NCBI GenBank assembly: GCA_030544215.1 | Contig: JARZZO010000002.1 | Span: forward strand, 59,340,650-59,404,649 | Direction of reading: 5' to 3' | Source of the DNA: Zantedeschia hybrid cultivar | Taxonomy: Eukaryota > Streptophyta > Magnoliopsida > Alismatales > Araceae | Length of the DNA stretch: 64,000 bases | Part shown: piece by piece, positions 11,036-22,689 of the stretch | Layout: each line of letters opens with the position of its first letter | Position numbering within the stretch: position 1 is the stretch's first letter | Translations under genes and position numbers: made by a program | Notes under the pieces: model-generated | Database searches by the model: none | Seen by the model: the letters and a program-made list of their open reading frames with translations, nothing else | Told to the model about the DNA's origin: nothing

Positions 11036-12063
11036 ATGACCCATTTTCTGCTGAACGGAGAATGGGCGCATGTCTAATCTCTTGGATTGGACGGCCTGAG
11101 TTGGGTCATTGTAAGACACGTGTCTTATACCAGTGCAGCAAATATTAGTGAAGTTACAAATCCTTTTCAAAATATCATGGCCCGTTTGGGAACAAATATT
11201 CCCCTTTGAAAATGTGATTGAATTATGACTTTTTCTTAAAAGTTCACGATTGACTTTTGAAAATTTTCAACATTATTTTTAAAATTAAAATCACCTTTAC
11301 GCTTTTGATAGAGCATGCAAAAATACATTTTTACTCTAATGTTATGCACTTTCTATTAAAAATATATAATTAAATTTATGTTATTTTAATTTTATTAATG
11401 TCCTTTCCCTCTTAAAAGCTGGCAGAAACTAAAAATATAGATCGTTCACATTAATCTCTCTCTCTCACACAGTGTAAATAAGCTAAAGCAATCTTGGCTT
11501 GTTTGGAATGAATTATAGTTTATGATGGATTCCAATGATTGAAATCTCTTTTTTAAGTCCTCCTAAACGTACATAATTCTAATGATCAAGATCTCAATGG
11601 TGTTTCTAAATGAAGAAGATCTGTGTTGCGTTTAAAAATAGGAGAGATAGACATGTTGGGAGGAAGCAAGGAGATTTCTTTTTCAAAAAAATAAATGTCA
11701 ATGAAAAATGCACATTTATAAAGAATGGACGAGAATATTTATAAAATATTTACATGTTAACAGAAAATATTGATATTTCTACAGATAGAATTTTAAGTCT
11801 ACTTTTTACATTTTGCCTAGGCAAATAAAATTTTACAGTTCAAAATTACCTATAAAAATCTATACCTTCAATATATATGACTTTTAAAAACAGATTTGAG
11901 TAAAATCAACACAATAACATTTGTTTAAGTCCGAACATAAAATTTTCTTTTTTTTAATGACTAAAAAGTTTTCATGAAAACCAATAGTTGGGGCGCATCG
12001 ATTAAAAGGAGAGCTGCGTGTTACGCGCCAAAAATCAAACATCTGGTGGGCGATCTCTGCGAG
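11036..12063. promoter_or_regulatory. Upstream region of the DUF952 gene
   Basis: AT-rich sequence with no recognisable coding content. It includes a short CT run (11454-11466) and phrases common in plant intergenic DNA. An open reading in frame with the DUF952 start extends up to an ATG at 11974, but the added residues look like translated leader. The promoter must lie here, but I cannot point to a confident TATA box. Confidence 0.35.
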
Positions 12064-15000
12064 ATGGATGGCGAGCAGGAGAGTACCCCGGAAGGCGGGT
12101 TGGAGTTCGTGTACAGGGTGAGCACCGCGGAGGAATGGGAAGAGTTGCAGGAGAAGGGGGCGACTCTCGGCGGAGACCTTGACCACCGCACCGGTTGCAT
12201 TCACCTCAGCCAGCTCCATCAGGTCGCGCTCTCGCTTTCTCCCAGTTGTCAACCCCTAAAAAAAAAAAATCTGAGGATGGATAGAAGATTTGTTCACACA
12301 TATTCGTAATATGTTCAATGCTTTGATCCCTCCTGCGGGAATTGTGGTTTTTCGTCTATGTGTACCGATTTGGGGGGTTGATTTGATTAGTGAAATTTAG
12401 AGCAAGGATTCCCACATACGTGTTTATATTTTGCACAAGGCGACCAAAGCCTCATCCTTTTTTGTTAGAGTTAGAATTGCTTGGTTTGATCCAAACTAGG
12501 CTAATTATAAGCTGTTTGATTTCTGGCATCATTCCTTGCCGAGTTTTTTTAAAAAAAAAAAAAAAAAAAAAGATGTTCACACTTTTACACTACGGATATG
12601 TTGAGTACAATGTCCTCGTATCCAATCGTATTTGTGTTATGAGGTTTTATATAAATAGCGGGTTTTGGGCGCATTCGATACTAGAGCGTGGTGTTGAAGG
12701 AATCAGCTTCATCAATCTCCTGCACTTTGTTTTCCTTCGAGCCTTTCCGTGTTGCCTTTTTAATGAAACGGTGGTGTTTGTGGTGACAAATGATGTTTAT
12801 TTCTTGAGCTGGTTTGCAACTTGTGTGGTTGAGAAGGTCGGTGGTTTTGTTGCTTTTGCAGGTGAAGATGGTTTTGCATAACTTCTATAAGGGAAGAGAG
12901 GATCTTTACTTGCTTCAAGTTGATACCAATAAGGTATAATAAGTCATGTAAAGGTTTTGGTAATTATCAATTCTGACAAAAAAGGATACCTAGAATGATG
13001 TAAACATTTTGTATATGGTTATTTTGTTCTACAATTTTCCGTAAAGAACAGATGGCATATGAGCATTCTGTTTCCTTGAGTTTCTCAAAGAAGAATAAAT
13101 ACCCATATCCAATTAGAAGAGTGATGATGTGTATTGTTCTAAGGCCTGCATGTTTTGGAGCTGTTGCGGTGAATTGCTCTCGCTCGCCTCAACAACCGGA
13201 TCGAACATATGCACCAAAACAAGAACAAACAAACCACACACACGCACACACACAGAACACAGCGATTTACGTAGTTCAGTAAGATGCTTACATCCACGGA
13301 GCCCGTCTCCTTCACCATTGTCTTGCACTAATCTTCTTTAAGAACAAGTACAAGAGGGCAGCCCCAGAAGGAACTGCCAGCTGCCCTCTGTTGTTTTTCA
13401 ATCACAGGGCAAGTTTCCCCGAAGTTACAATATATATAACCCGCCGAAACCAAAATGCTCAAAATACCCCTGCGTCAGGCCACATCACCACATGTCTTTG
13501 TATATGTGTACACACAAGCATACATATATATGCCATCCAATTCCCTGACTGATGTTGGAGCCCTGCACTTTAGTTAGCCAGGTTTAGATAAAATTATCAA
13601 GGGAAGTGGAATGTACTAGAATCAAGTTCTAACTGCTAGTTCTGTAGCTCAAAGTTGGACCTTTGCTGATGGTGAGTTCCCTGCAATGAACTGTCTTGGG
13701 TAATCGGGTGTGATAATCTCTTTAGATATCAAAATAAAATATTTTATGTACACTTTGTGTATGAAGATATTATAACGATGCTGATATCCACGAGAAAGTG
13801 GCAATACATTAATTATTTTTCCAGTGATTACTTTACCTTCTCTGTATTTATATCAACATGAAATCTGATGTCAATCATCGTTTGGGTTATGATGTTACTG
13901 TTTATCCAAAATGAAAAGTGGCAAACTTTGCATATGCTCATTGTGCATGGATGAGCAGTTTTAGCATTCAAAAGGGCATGGGGGGGATAGCATGATCGCA
14001 AGAATGTGATTATATAGAACAGTTTGTTGAAATTCTCATGTTTTAGCTTTTGGTCTACATTGATTATTTGTTGTAGTTGTCCTTGCCTTCATGTACCCTG
14101 CAGCCTAATGATCTCGTCAATAGGCTTGAGGCCCATAACTGGCTTCGTATGGTGTTTAGTGGTTGATCGGAAGGGTAAGTGATCCTGAAAGATTCTAGGG
14201 CCCTTGAAAGGAAAAAGATTATTATTCCTTAGTACAGCTAGGGAAAATACTTGAAGAAAAGCTTAGGATTTAGGTTCGTAATATGTGGCAATCACTTGTT
14301 TGAGGGGAACGATTTCATAAATTTCAGAATCACTGTGAAAAGAAAACATTCCAGTACAACAGTTTGATTTTGTTGCTATTTTCCTTGTCTATGTTGGATT
14401 TCAAAAAGAGAGATTTCATTCTCATCTGTCCAGGAAAAGTGAAAAATAGTTGCATCAACCTACAATAGTTCATTTTTTCCCTGATTGAGGGACTAGGTCG
14501 CATCAAAATATGCCAAAACTTTGTAGGGAAACATTGTGGGATTGTTCCTAAGATGGGCAAGTTCGAGTGATGTCATAGATTTCCGTTTCCATTCTGCCTA
14601 AATATTCTAGGGTTTATTGTTGGCTGTTTCTTGCCTAAGTTGCTCAAGGAAGGAACTATGGTTTAAATTATTAAATGCATGCACTGCCATCTTAGGACGT
14701 GAGCATGCTGTTAATGCTTTCCTTAGGTGCTAGCTCTCATAGTAGCACACAGGGAAGATTGCGGCACCTCCACGTCCCTCCTTAGACTACTGAACTCTTG
14801 ACTGATGCTGACTCGATGACTATTTGAATTTTGAACCATCCGCAGGCCCTTGGATGTGCACACTGAACATTGTGATCCCCATATTTTAGTGCTAACATAG
14901 TATGATGTCAAACTTCGTGTAGTGTTTTATCCATGAGTATGCTGTCAAACTTCGTGTAGTGTTTTATCCATGCTCATTCACACTTTCTATTATCTTTTAT

Positions 15001-15200
15001 AAACACCGGTTAACCTCCAAATGGCAACTTGCTTGCAGCTAGGGGATGGGCTAGTTTATGAAGCTGTGGATGAGTCCAATTCCTTTCCGCATTTCTATGG
15101 TGCAGGTCAAAGTTTCAGCCCTCTACGACTTGATGTTGTCACCAGGACAGTGAAGCTGGAGCTGGGAAATGGCAAATTCACTTGTAGCCTGTTGAACTAA
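12064..15200 (+). CDS. DUF952 family protein, three exons, 130 aa, apparently intact
   Basis: Exons: 12064-12222 (53 codons), 12862-12933 (24 codons), 15039-15200 (53 codons plus TAA). All junctions are phase 0. Introns start GTCGCG and GTATAA and end TTTTGCAG and CTTGCAG. The product begins MDGEQESTPEGG, then EFVYRVSTAEEWEELQEKGA, then a conserved TGCIHLS stretch. Exon 2 gives VKMVLHNFYKGREDLYLLQV; exon 3 gives LGDGLVYEAVDESNSFPHFY and ends GKFTCSLLN. This is the pattern of plant DUF952 proteins, small soluble proteins of unknown biochemical role. The start at 12064 gives the usual length; an in-frame ATG at 11974 would add 30 atypical residues. Intron 2 (2.1 kb) has been enlarged by repeats. 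No disabling change seen; the only clearly intact ordinary gene here. Confidence 0.9.
13154..13561. mobile_element. About 390-bp insertion in DUF952 intron 2, flanked by TTGGAGC
   Basis: The 7-bp word TTGGAGC occurs at 13154-13160 and 13555-13561. The intervening DNA starts TGTTGCGGTGAATTGC and contains GCGATTTACGTAGTTCAGTA and ACATCCACGG, a phrase common in plant LTRs. It is absent from the related repeat copy at 23350-23700. It could be a solo or partial LTR; the ends are not clean TG...CA, so the class is uncertain. Confidence 0.45.
13600..13740 (+). repeat. Dispersed repeat, copy 1 (inverted copy at 23350-23460)
   Basis: Contains TCAAGTTCTAACTGC and AAAGTTGGACCTTTGCTGAT, then GGTGAGTTCCCTGCAATGAA. 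The reverse complement of 23350-23460 carries the same words in the same order. A further match joins 13126-13155 to the reverse complement of 23670-23700 (ATTGTTCTAAG...CTGCATGTTTT). Confidence 0.7.
14899..14972. repeat. 37-bp tandem duplication in DUF952 intron 2
   Basis: The word TGTCAAACTTCGTGTAGTGT, followed by TTTATCCATG, occurs twice with a 37-bp offset. Confidence 0.9.
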
Positions 15201-15849
15201 CTAAACTAACTGACATTAAACCAATGGTTTTATGTGGAAGATTATGACTAGAGGCACCGAGGAAAGCATGTTTTTTTGCTATCCTCTGTGTAAGGGCTTT
15301 CCGGTACGTGTGACCTTTCTATGCACTTCACTAGATGGCTTACCATTGGAGCAATATTTACTACTCTTTACAAAGACTTTTCCAAAAGCACATTTTATCA
15401 AATTGTTGACATTTGTGGTGAGGCGCGAAGGATACCGTTTCCTTCCTTGTTACAGCTTTCACTTCTCTTTTACAGCCTTTTGTAATGCCATCATTCAAGG
15501 ATAACATGTTAAACGCTTAATGAAAGTTTGGAGGCAACAACAGTTGACTACTTGAGGTCCTTATTTGATTATATCTAAATGGTCATGGTTCATTTACTAT
15601 TCTCTGAGTGTCCTACATCAATTATTTCCCCACCCCATCAATACCATCGTCATCATCAAAGTATTATCCCGTTTATTTGTAACCAGTTATGTGAATCTTG
15701 GCCCACCATTTTAGTCTATCTGATGCCATATTTGTCGTTAATCCTAGGAATGTCATCCTTTCTTACTACATCTCACTGTCCCATCAATACCATGATATTC
15801 CAAAATCAAGGCTCATTAGTACCGAAACATCCCTTCCCCAAGTACGGAC

Positions 15850-16230
15850 ACAACACGAGCCTATCCAAGCTCGTCAAAAAAGCCTTACGCTTGCACTCAA
15901 TTCAAGCTCTAAAATGGGCTCTAGCTCAGCTCAACTCTAGTTAAGTGGGGTTCAAGCTCATTTCAACTCGAGCTTATTAACAAACCCAAGCCCAACCAAA
16001 CTCAAGTTGAGTAAGCCCTGTAAACAGTGTATTTTTGAAATTATGGGCTTGAGATTAGACTAAAAGAAGTTTGACGGGCTCAATAAAAATTAAAGAAAAC
16101 AAATTATGATATGGATATTTATACACATATAAATAAACAATAAAAGATATGCATTGATACCATTAAGCGAGTTGAGCTCAACCAAGCTCAGGCTTGCCTC
16201 GTTTAGCCAAACAAGCCTGACTCAAGGCTC
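15850..16230. mobile_element. Non-autonomous hAT-like MITE rich in AGCTC/GAGCT words
   Basis: Both ends are dense in AAGCTC, GAGCTC and GCTCAAGC words in both orientations (15858-16010 and 16165-16230), around an AT-rich core without coding content. This end-loaded arrangement is common in plant hAT MITEs. Termini and target duplication not defined. Confidence 0.5.
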
Positions 16231-17654
16231 AAGCTTAGTGCACTTGTTTAAATGAGAGAAGCCGAGCATAACTAGAAATTAGTTGACCCGAATCAGCCAA
16301 ATCGTGGTGCCCTCAACCAGCTCCACCCATTGCTATTTCTATCCTCCCCTTCTCACAACTTGCACCCCGTGCAATTTCACATGCCACCATGTGGTGGGTT
16401 ATTGGTTACACAACTTTGATCTCTTATAAAAATCCAGCCTTGCAAAAGCAAATCCATGGCAATTTGAAACCTGTCGCCATCTCACCCGCCCAAAAAAGGA
16501 TTATAACCATCATTAGAGCATTTTGACCAGAATTTACATTAGTGAATGTGAAAGGACCGCATCAAATGACAAGCTGAATGTTTCCTCCTTTCCTAGGGAT
16601 GTGAAAGTCTTGTAATTGTACTTGTAGCACATACATGGACGTGCACATGTGTGTGCATGCACACATGCACATACCAATGATTCTTCAACCTTTGGCAAAG
16701 GGTTGCAGAACAGAAATGTTAATATGCATAGTCTCCAACAAATTTTGACATAACAAGTAAATACATTGAAAATGGATTGATTGCAAGCCCCAAACACGGG
16801 AGTGCATGACAGAGGAAGTTCCAAAGCATAAACCAAGTTCTTGCAGGTGTGAAAATAGTACAAGCCATTCGTGACTATGTCAAATTGATGAGAGGAAGTG
16901 TAGACATTAGACGTTGGTTCAGACACTACCTCATATAATTTAGCAAACAGTCTGAAATTCAAGGTGTCTGACTGCTTCAGGGTTAAGTTCACTGTTATGC
17001 CCTGTTCAGTTCTAATATTAAATTTCGTATAGTAGGGACTGGACCACGTCCGCATTTATGCGCACCAGCTTTTGTTAATTTTCCTTTCCTTGTTTTTCGT
17101 TACCTTTTTATTTCATAAATTGTTTATAGCCTTTATTACTTTTGTTAATTTTCTTTAGAATCTTGGAATATGGTTGACTGGATAATAGTCCAACAGCATC
17201 ATGATGTTCTTGCCTTTTCACTGACCTACGCTTCGGGGGAAGAACAGTGGTCCATGGCCCATGGAGTAGGACATAGAAGCATGGATGATCACTGTAATGA
17301 TCTGACAACAGTTATAACTGCAATGTCTCCTAAGATATTGCAGTACGTATTTCTCAATGTTTTGTGTAATCAATTCTGAAATAAAGATTGGACTACATTA
17401 AGTAATTTTGTTAATAATTTCCTTTTGTATCCAAGTAGCGGTGTGAAGGAACTGGACCACTGCTGGGCCAACCTCAGCCGAAGCCTAGTGCCATGGTGGA
17501 CACTCAGAAACACCAGCCTAGAGCAGAGAGAACAACGATAACATATGTATAGCAGGGCATGATGCAATTAGTGGACCTCCAGGAGGAAATGTGATCCACC
17601 AGCTTCAAGCTCTCCCACGCAACCCTAAATCGCAGACAAAAGAAAAAGTCTCTT
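16231..17654. other. Unassigned interval with one 173-aa minus-strand reading
   Basis: A minus-strand reading at 17055-16534 is open for 173 codons, with no recognised motif and a Cys/His-rich low-complexity stretch (CACVHAHTCARPCMC) from a CA/TG-rich tract. Base use is like the surroundings, so chance is likely. Nothing else supported. Confidence 0.25.
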
Positions 17655-17950
17655 AATTCTTCAATCCAAACAATCATAATGATTCCAAACAAAACGATAT
17701 GCTCCAGAGAACAGATGGATGGATATAGGGTTTGCAAACCTGTTGAAGAGATGGACCCATCGTTCTTACTCACAAATCTTACTAGGTGGGATGAGATGGG
17801 TGTGGGTAGGTGCTCATATCGAATGGGGTTGGGGGAGACAGAGTTATAGGAAGAGATCTAAGTGAGATAGAAAGAGATTACTAAGTGCTGCGATGATGAG
17901 GGGCGGGCAGATGGCCGCTGCTGCAGCCGAAGGCAGGCGAATGGCACGAT
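17655..17950 (+). repeat. Dispersed repeat, copy 1 (inverted copy at about 24170-24450)
   Basis: Shares with the reverse complement of 24170-24450 a continuous series of words: TTCAATCCAAACAATCATAA, ACAAAACGATATGCT, GGATGAGATGGGTGTGGG, TCATATCGAATGGGGTTGGG and GAGATAGAAAGAGATTACTA. The copies are diverged, with small indels. Confidence 0.75.
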
Positions 17951-18329
17951 GATGGGGACGAGAGAGCAGATCCATGTGGCGTGGTTGGATCAGGACCCGA
18001 CGACGGCGCAGTGGCAAACTCTACCGCACCAAGGTGATTAGAGTGTCCAGTTATTACGTCACTGCCCCCAAAGGGTCGTTGCCATTCGGCGTCGGTGCTA
18101 ATGAAGCGCTTTGCAAGGCATGGTGGCCGTCACCGCCTCCAACGGCGTCCTGCTGAAAAGGTGCTTCAGCGCGACGGTTGTTCTTATTGCCTTTGTCCAT
18201 GACTTTTTGTGCAGTTTCTACAGACGGCACCAATCATATAACGGTCAAAAATTGACGGATGATGTGGACCATTTGATCCAATCTATGGTTACTCAATATA
18301 ATTTGTATTTGGATAATAAGACGTAAGGA

Positions 18330-18960
18330 GTAAGGACCTGCAACTAGGGGTTCCCCCATCTAGATAAGGGAAAAACCCTCTGGTGCTTAAGTTAAATCCT
18401 TGAGAAGAAGGAGATTGAATGACTAGTTTTTTCCAATTTTTTCCGGGTGCCAATGTGCGTACCTATTTTTGAGGGAGGTTATCCCTAATATAAGACCTGT
18501 AATAGGGTAGTGGAGGAGCTTCCTATCACGGCTCCTTGTTGTGCATGATTTGGGCTCCTTTATAGCGGGCGATCGTGTGTGATAAATGAGGAAAGTGGAA
18601 CATTCTTTACTTGCTTGGTGGCGTAGATTGCGGGATCTTATTGGGCAGCTATTGATCGTAACTCCTATTGAGAAGAGAGAACAAAGGAATTCGAATTATT
18701 TGAGTATCTCGCCTTCTTGAGAAGTCAGGATCTTGGTTGAGGGGTGCTCTGAACCCTCGTCTGGATGCCTCACCCTTGGACGCCTTGTTGGCTGGGGGAC
18801 GGGAATTGTCTCGAGTGCCCCTTCTTCTCAAGAAGTCGGCTTCTCGGGAAGTTAGGATCTCGGTCGAACCTTGTTGGGCTATTGTGTGAAGTTTGTGGAG
18901 ACGTCCCAAACTATTTTTTACTGACTGGACTGTGAGCCACTGGATTATTCGTTGTTGTGC
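18330..18960. mobile_element. Possible solo/partial LTR
   Basis: Contains phrases typical of plant LTRs (ACCCTCTGGTGCTTAAGTTA, TTCCTATCACGGCTCCTTG) and internal duplications of TCTTGAGAAGTCAGGATCT/TCTCGGGAAGTTAGGATCT. No paired terminus or target duplication was found, so this is tentative. Confidence 0.35.
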
Positions 18961-20104
18961 CTTTCTAGACTAAGACCAACTTAGTCCTCTTCAACAAGAA
19001 AATCAAGTCCATGAGTAGGAGTGTCCAACTGAATTGATACTTAGAAGTATTTGACATTAGGTGGAAAGAGAGTCAGTATAACTCGTGGTATGGATAGGAT
19101 TTTAGATGCCTTAAGATTGTGGCAAAGTCATTAAAATAGAAGACGATATTATTGACCTACACAATATAATACTATTATATAATTTGCAATGTATATGTGC
19201 CTTACACCTAACATATGACACGTTCTTTTCAAAAGACGGAAAGGCCATTTGATGGTAAATGTAAAATAGAAAACTCGACAATGATGTTTATGTAAAAAAT
19301 AAAAAAATAAAATTCTCTTTCGTCTTAAATGTTATTTTAAAAATTAATTCTTAAAGTAAACATATTATTGTGATATGTCTCATATCCAACTTTGCTCATT
19401 TTTCATTCCAAACATAAAATTAATATCATTTATGCTGTTTTTTTCTGGACGAACCACTTGAAGGAAGGGGAGATTCCAACAAATCCAGGTGCCTAACTTA
19501 AAAAATAAATATTATAAAATATTTTGTCAAAAAATATAAAACCAAAATACAACTCTGGTTCCCTTGGACCCTTCTTGTTGCTCTCCGACTATCGCCCGAT
19601 TTATTCGCAGAATAAGTTATCTGGAATTATTTGTTCGGAATAATATGTACTAAAATAAGAGACATTTAAATTTGATAATTTTGTAGAGTCCACGGACATA
19701 ATAAGAAAGATAGATAATTCTTAGGTCTAAGATGAAATTATTCATTTTTGTTGTTATACAAACAATTCTAGTGATGGAATAATACCGCTCTTATTTATTA
19801 TGAAACCGGCGCACTAGTAAGTTGTAACCATTATTCACGAAAAAGTCGAAAATTTTGTCCCCGACCATTGTGCCGTACAAACTCCAAAGATCTTCTAAGT
19901 GCGTGTACGAGTGAGGCGCCCCTCCGTGCGAACGTCCTCGTATCGGAACAAGCATTGCAAAGCCCAAATTCCAACGGTGCGCCATGGCAGCGCAAGCTTT
20001 TCCACGGAGTTCATCTGTTGGATTCGGCTAAACCCCCAGTTCCATCTCCATCTCCCAGATCGAGATCCAGATCTCTCTTTCTCTCCTTCATCGAACACTG
20101 GATC
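18961..20104. other. Unassigned AT-rich interval
   Basis: No convincing coding sequence, RNA gene or complete transposon seen. From about 20030 the sequence becomes C/T-rich, like a plant 5' leader. Confidence 0.35.
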
Positions 20105-20238
20105 ATGGTGTCTTCTGATCTCTTCGCCGCTGTTATCACTTGCTCTAGCGCTACCCCTTTTCCCTTTGTTCCCCCGCCGGGCGAGGAAGGCGGCTTCGTG
20201 TGGAAGGGTGAATTCTGTGTCGCTCTTGTCTTCTACAA
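20105..20238 (+). CDS. Possible first exon of an unrecognised gene
   Basis: A CT-rich leader-like stretch (20040-20100) precedes an ATG at 20105 that opens MVSSDLFAAVITCSSATPFP and continues to a GTATGT donor at 20239. GC content is higher than around it. I do not recognise the product and could not find a matching second exon, so it may be a gene fragment or chance. Confidence 0.2.
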
Positions 20239-21609
20239 GTATGTTTTCTTCTGTCTATCTTTGGGTGTTTGGTTGGTTATATCAATTTTAAAATTCCTTT
20301 GTTCCAAAACCCAAGATCATACAAAATTTAATACATGTTCTTACCTATGTTGAGAATGATATCATTCGACATCCTCCCTTAGTCCGATCCTGACTCCCGA
20401 CGAGCCCTCATCTCTCTCCCAATTCTCATATCCAAATCAACCTCTCCCATCTGGCATTCCGACGAAGGTGTGGGTGGGCATGGGCCCTAGTAGAGGCCAT
20501 CCAGTTTCGTCGCTGAGCAAGGTAGCTTCTGAGACGTATTCCGCTTCTGCTCCGCCTCCCTCTGCGTGTTAACGCCACCCTCCATGCCGAACTCCAGAAG
20601 GTTGGTTCTGACCCTAAGACACCTGCACCTGCACCTCCCTTCTCGATTTGTATGGGTGTACATGCTGTTCGACAAAATGCATGACAGAACATCGTTTCTT
20701 GAAATGCACTCATCAACATCCCAGTGATAAATGGAAAAAAAAGGAAGAGATTCTCATGCATGTAAGTCTGGATTATCGTAACTAAAAATATTCCAACCAT
20801 AATCTATCCTTTTTCATCCCCGCCTTCTACAATTTCTGTGTTTCCCGATAAGTTTTTGATAAACACAGATAACCGACCAAACGAATGAGAGAATCTAATT
20901 TGGGCATCAATGTGGTTAGGGTACGCATTACTGGCAGCCTCAACCGCAAAATGTTGGTGGAACAAATTTCATACAGGAAGAGAGAATAGTTCATGGATAT
21001 GCAAGCCAGCACCTTCTGCTGCTAATACCTCTGGCGGCCTTCTGACGGTTAGGCTCACAGCTGCAGCAGCATAGTCTGCAAGCACACCTCCATGCTAGAC
21101 TGACCAAAGAAATGTGTAAAACGTGTGCTGGTGTGCCATATTTTCTCACAGCCAAAATTTTAACATCTAATGTATGCACAATAAATAGGAAAAAAAACAC
21201 TCAATTTGTGAACCTTGATGACCTTTCACTACTTTCTTTCCTTTTCTATTTATCAGACTCAATATTATATCATGTTTGAGAGTAAAAGTTGTGCCAGCAT
21301 ATATGCATTAAAGCTGTATTATTATTAAGTGGAAAGAATCTATGGATGCCGCTGTGATTGAGATCTGCAGCATCTTCTCTGCAATGCCATGCCCATGCTG
21401 ATTGAACAAACAAGACTATGACACGAAGAGTCAAGGAACATAGGATAAGAATCAAACTACATAGAATAGTCAAAGGTAATGCATGAACATTAGAACACTA
21501 TGCATAATATTTGATGTCATAGTTAATTACAACTAGCCAATGAAACAAATCAACCATTTTAATTGTCTTTCACACCACAATCAGATTTGGAAGTCCTCTA
21601 CTTCTCCAA
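20239..21609. other. Unassigned interval
   Basis: Short open readings only. Two weakly similar Cys-coding stretches (about 21000-21120 and 21345-21420) share words such as CTGCAGCA and CATGC, but no family is recognisable. Confidence 0.3.
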
Positions 21610-22425
21610 ATCAGATCTAATCCAAGCAAGTCGACATTCATGATTAAACTTCAAAAAGATAGTAGAGGTAGTTAGTTTGCTCTCAAGATGAACTGCAGCA
21701 GCCACCTTCTCATCAATTGTCAACTCTTCCATTGCTATATCCATGCATTGAAGTGCAGAAGACAGAGTGTGATTTGCATCATCGACTCAAGAGTGCTTGC
21801 ATTTACCCTTGGAAGAGGTTGATTTCCAGAGGATTGACGTTTTGAACCACTTCTGACCTCAACATCTAGACTTGAGGCAGATTTTTCATCTTGTGGGGAT
21901 GAAGCAGGAGTGGTGTGTGAGCCAGAAGGTACTGAAACTGAAGTTGTAGGAGGCAGTGTCCCACGTTGACCCTTTCCTTCTGCCCTTCTACCTATCCACA
22001 AATAATTCCCCATGTAAAGCACTAATATAATTAAGTAATATATATAACATGCAATACTGTCAAATATCTCAAACCAATCTTCATATAGGTCAATTGATTT
22101 GCTGCTCTACTTCTTATATTTCTTGCCTTTTTGCCATCAACATGGAAATAAAAATTATGATGCCTAGAATTAAATAACTTATAAATATCACAAAAGCATG
22201 AACTCAAGGTTTCAAACCTTGATTAGGTTATCCCATATAGTATCTTCAACCATGATCATCCTGCGATTATGGTCCCATCCAAAGCCACTAACTTCATTAA
22301 TCATATGTTTTAAATCATAAAATTGATTTTTCATCACAAACATCCGTAGTTTTAATTGGCCAACAATCACATGTACACCAAAAGATGTACTACACTTCTC
22401 GGCCATTTTATCACCAAGACCCACC
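21610..22425 (-). pseudogene. Myb/SANT-like domain gene (L10-interacting-MYB / Harbinger-ORF1 type), broken
   Basis: Minus strand. From 22420 down comes VGLGDKMAEKC, then FYDLKHMINEVSGFGWDHNR and IWDNLIKV, the second half of a plant Myb/SANT-like domain (…LLxxSGFGWDxxxxxxxxxxxxWDxxLK), ending at a likely donor near 22212. The next exon (about 21990-21790) is Ser/Thr/Pro-rich. A C-terminal segment read from about 21780 to 21610 includes MDIAMEELTIDEKVAAAVHL and ends RLAWIRSDLEK plus stop. It is in a different frame, with a TGA just upstream, so a small indel near 21790 has broken the gene. The N-terminal half is missing at the MITE insertion. Such proteins derive from, or partner with, PIF/Harbinger transposons; which applies here is unknown. 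Confidence 0.6.
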
Positions 22426-22679
22426 AAGGATGGCAATCTCGGTATCGGTACCAGTACTGGTGGGTTTCGATACCGATACGTATCGGTACCAGTACCGGTG
22501 GGTTCCGATACCGATACGTATTGGTATTGGTATCGACCGGTACCGGCCAATAAACAATTAATAAAAATATTTTATTATTTTCTTACTACAAAGACTGGTA
22601 TCGGCCAATCTGGGGGGTATCGGTACCAGTCCCGGCTGATACCGATACACATCGGTATCGGCCGGCACTGCCAACCATG
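22426..22679. mobile_element. 254-bp hAT MITE with perfect 9-bp target duplication
   Basis: AGACCCACC is repeated exactly at 22417-22425 and 22680-22688 (hAT elements make 8-bp duplications, so one base is probably chance). The left end is AAGGATGGCAATCTCGGTAT; the right end reversed is CATGGTTGGCAGTGCCGG. The interior is built of CGGTATCGGTACC-type words at both ends around an AT-rich core. It interrupts the Myb/SANT-like gene and shares terminal words with hAT-1, its likely source of transposase (inference). Confidence 0.88.
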
Positions 22680-22689
22680 AGACCCACCT

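Noticed and set aside
12390..12881. 163-aa plus reading in DUF952 intron 1
   Set aside because: It includes a homopolymer and runs across the exon 2 acceptor in a different frame; it is intron sequence.
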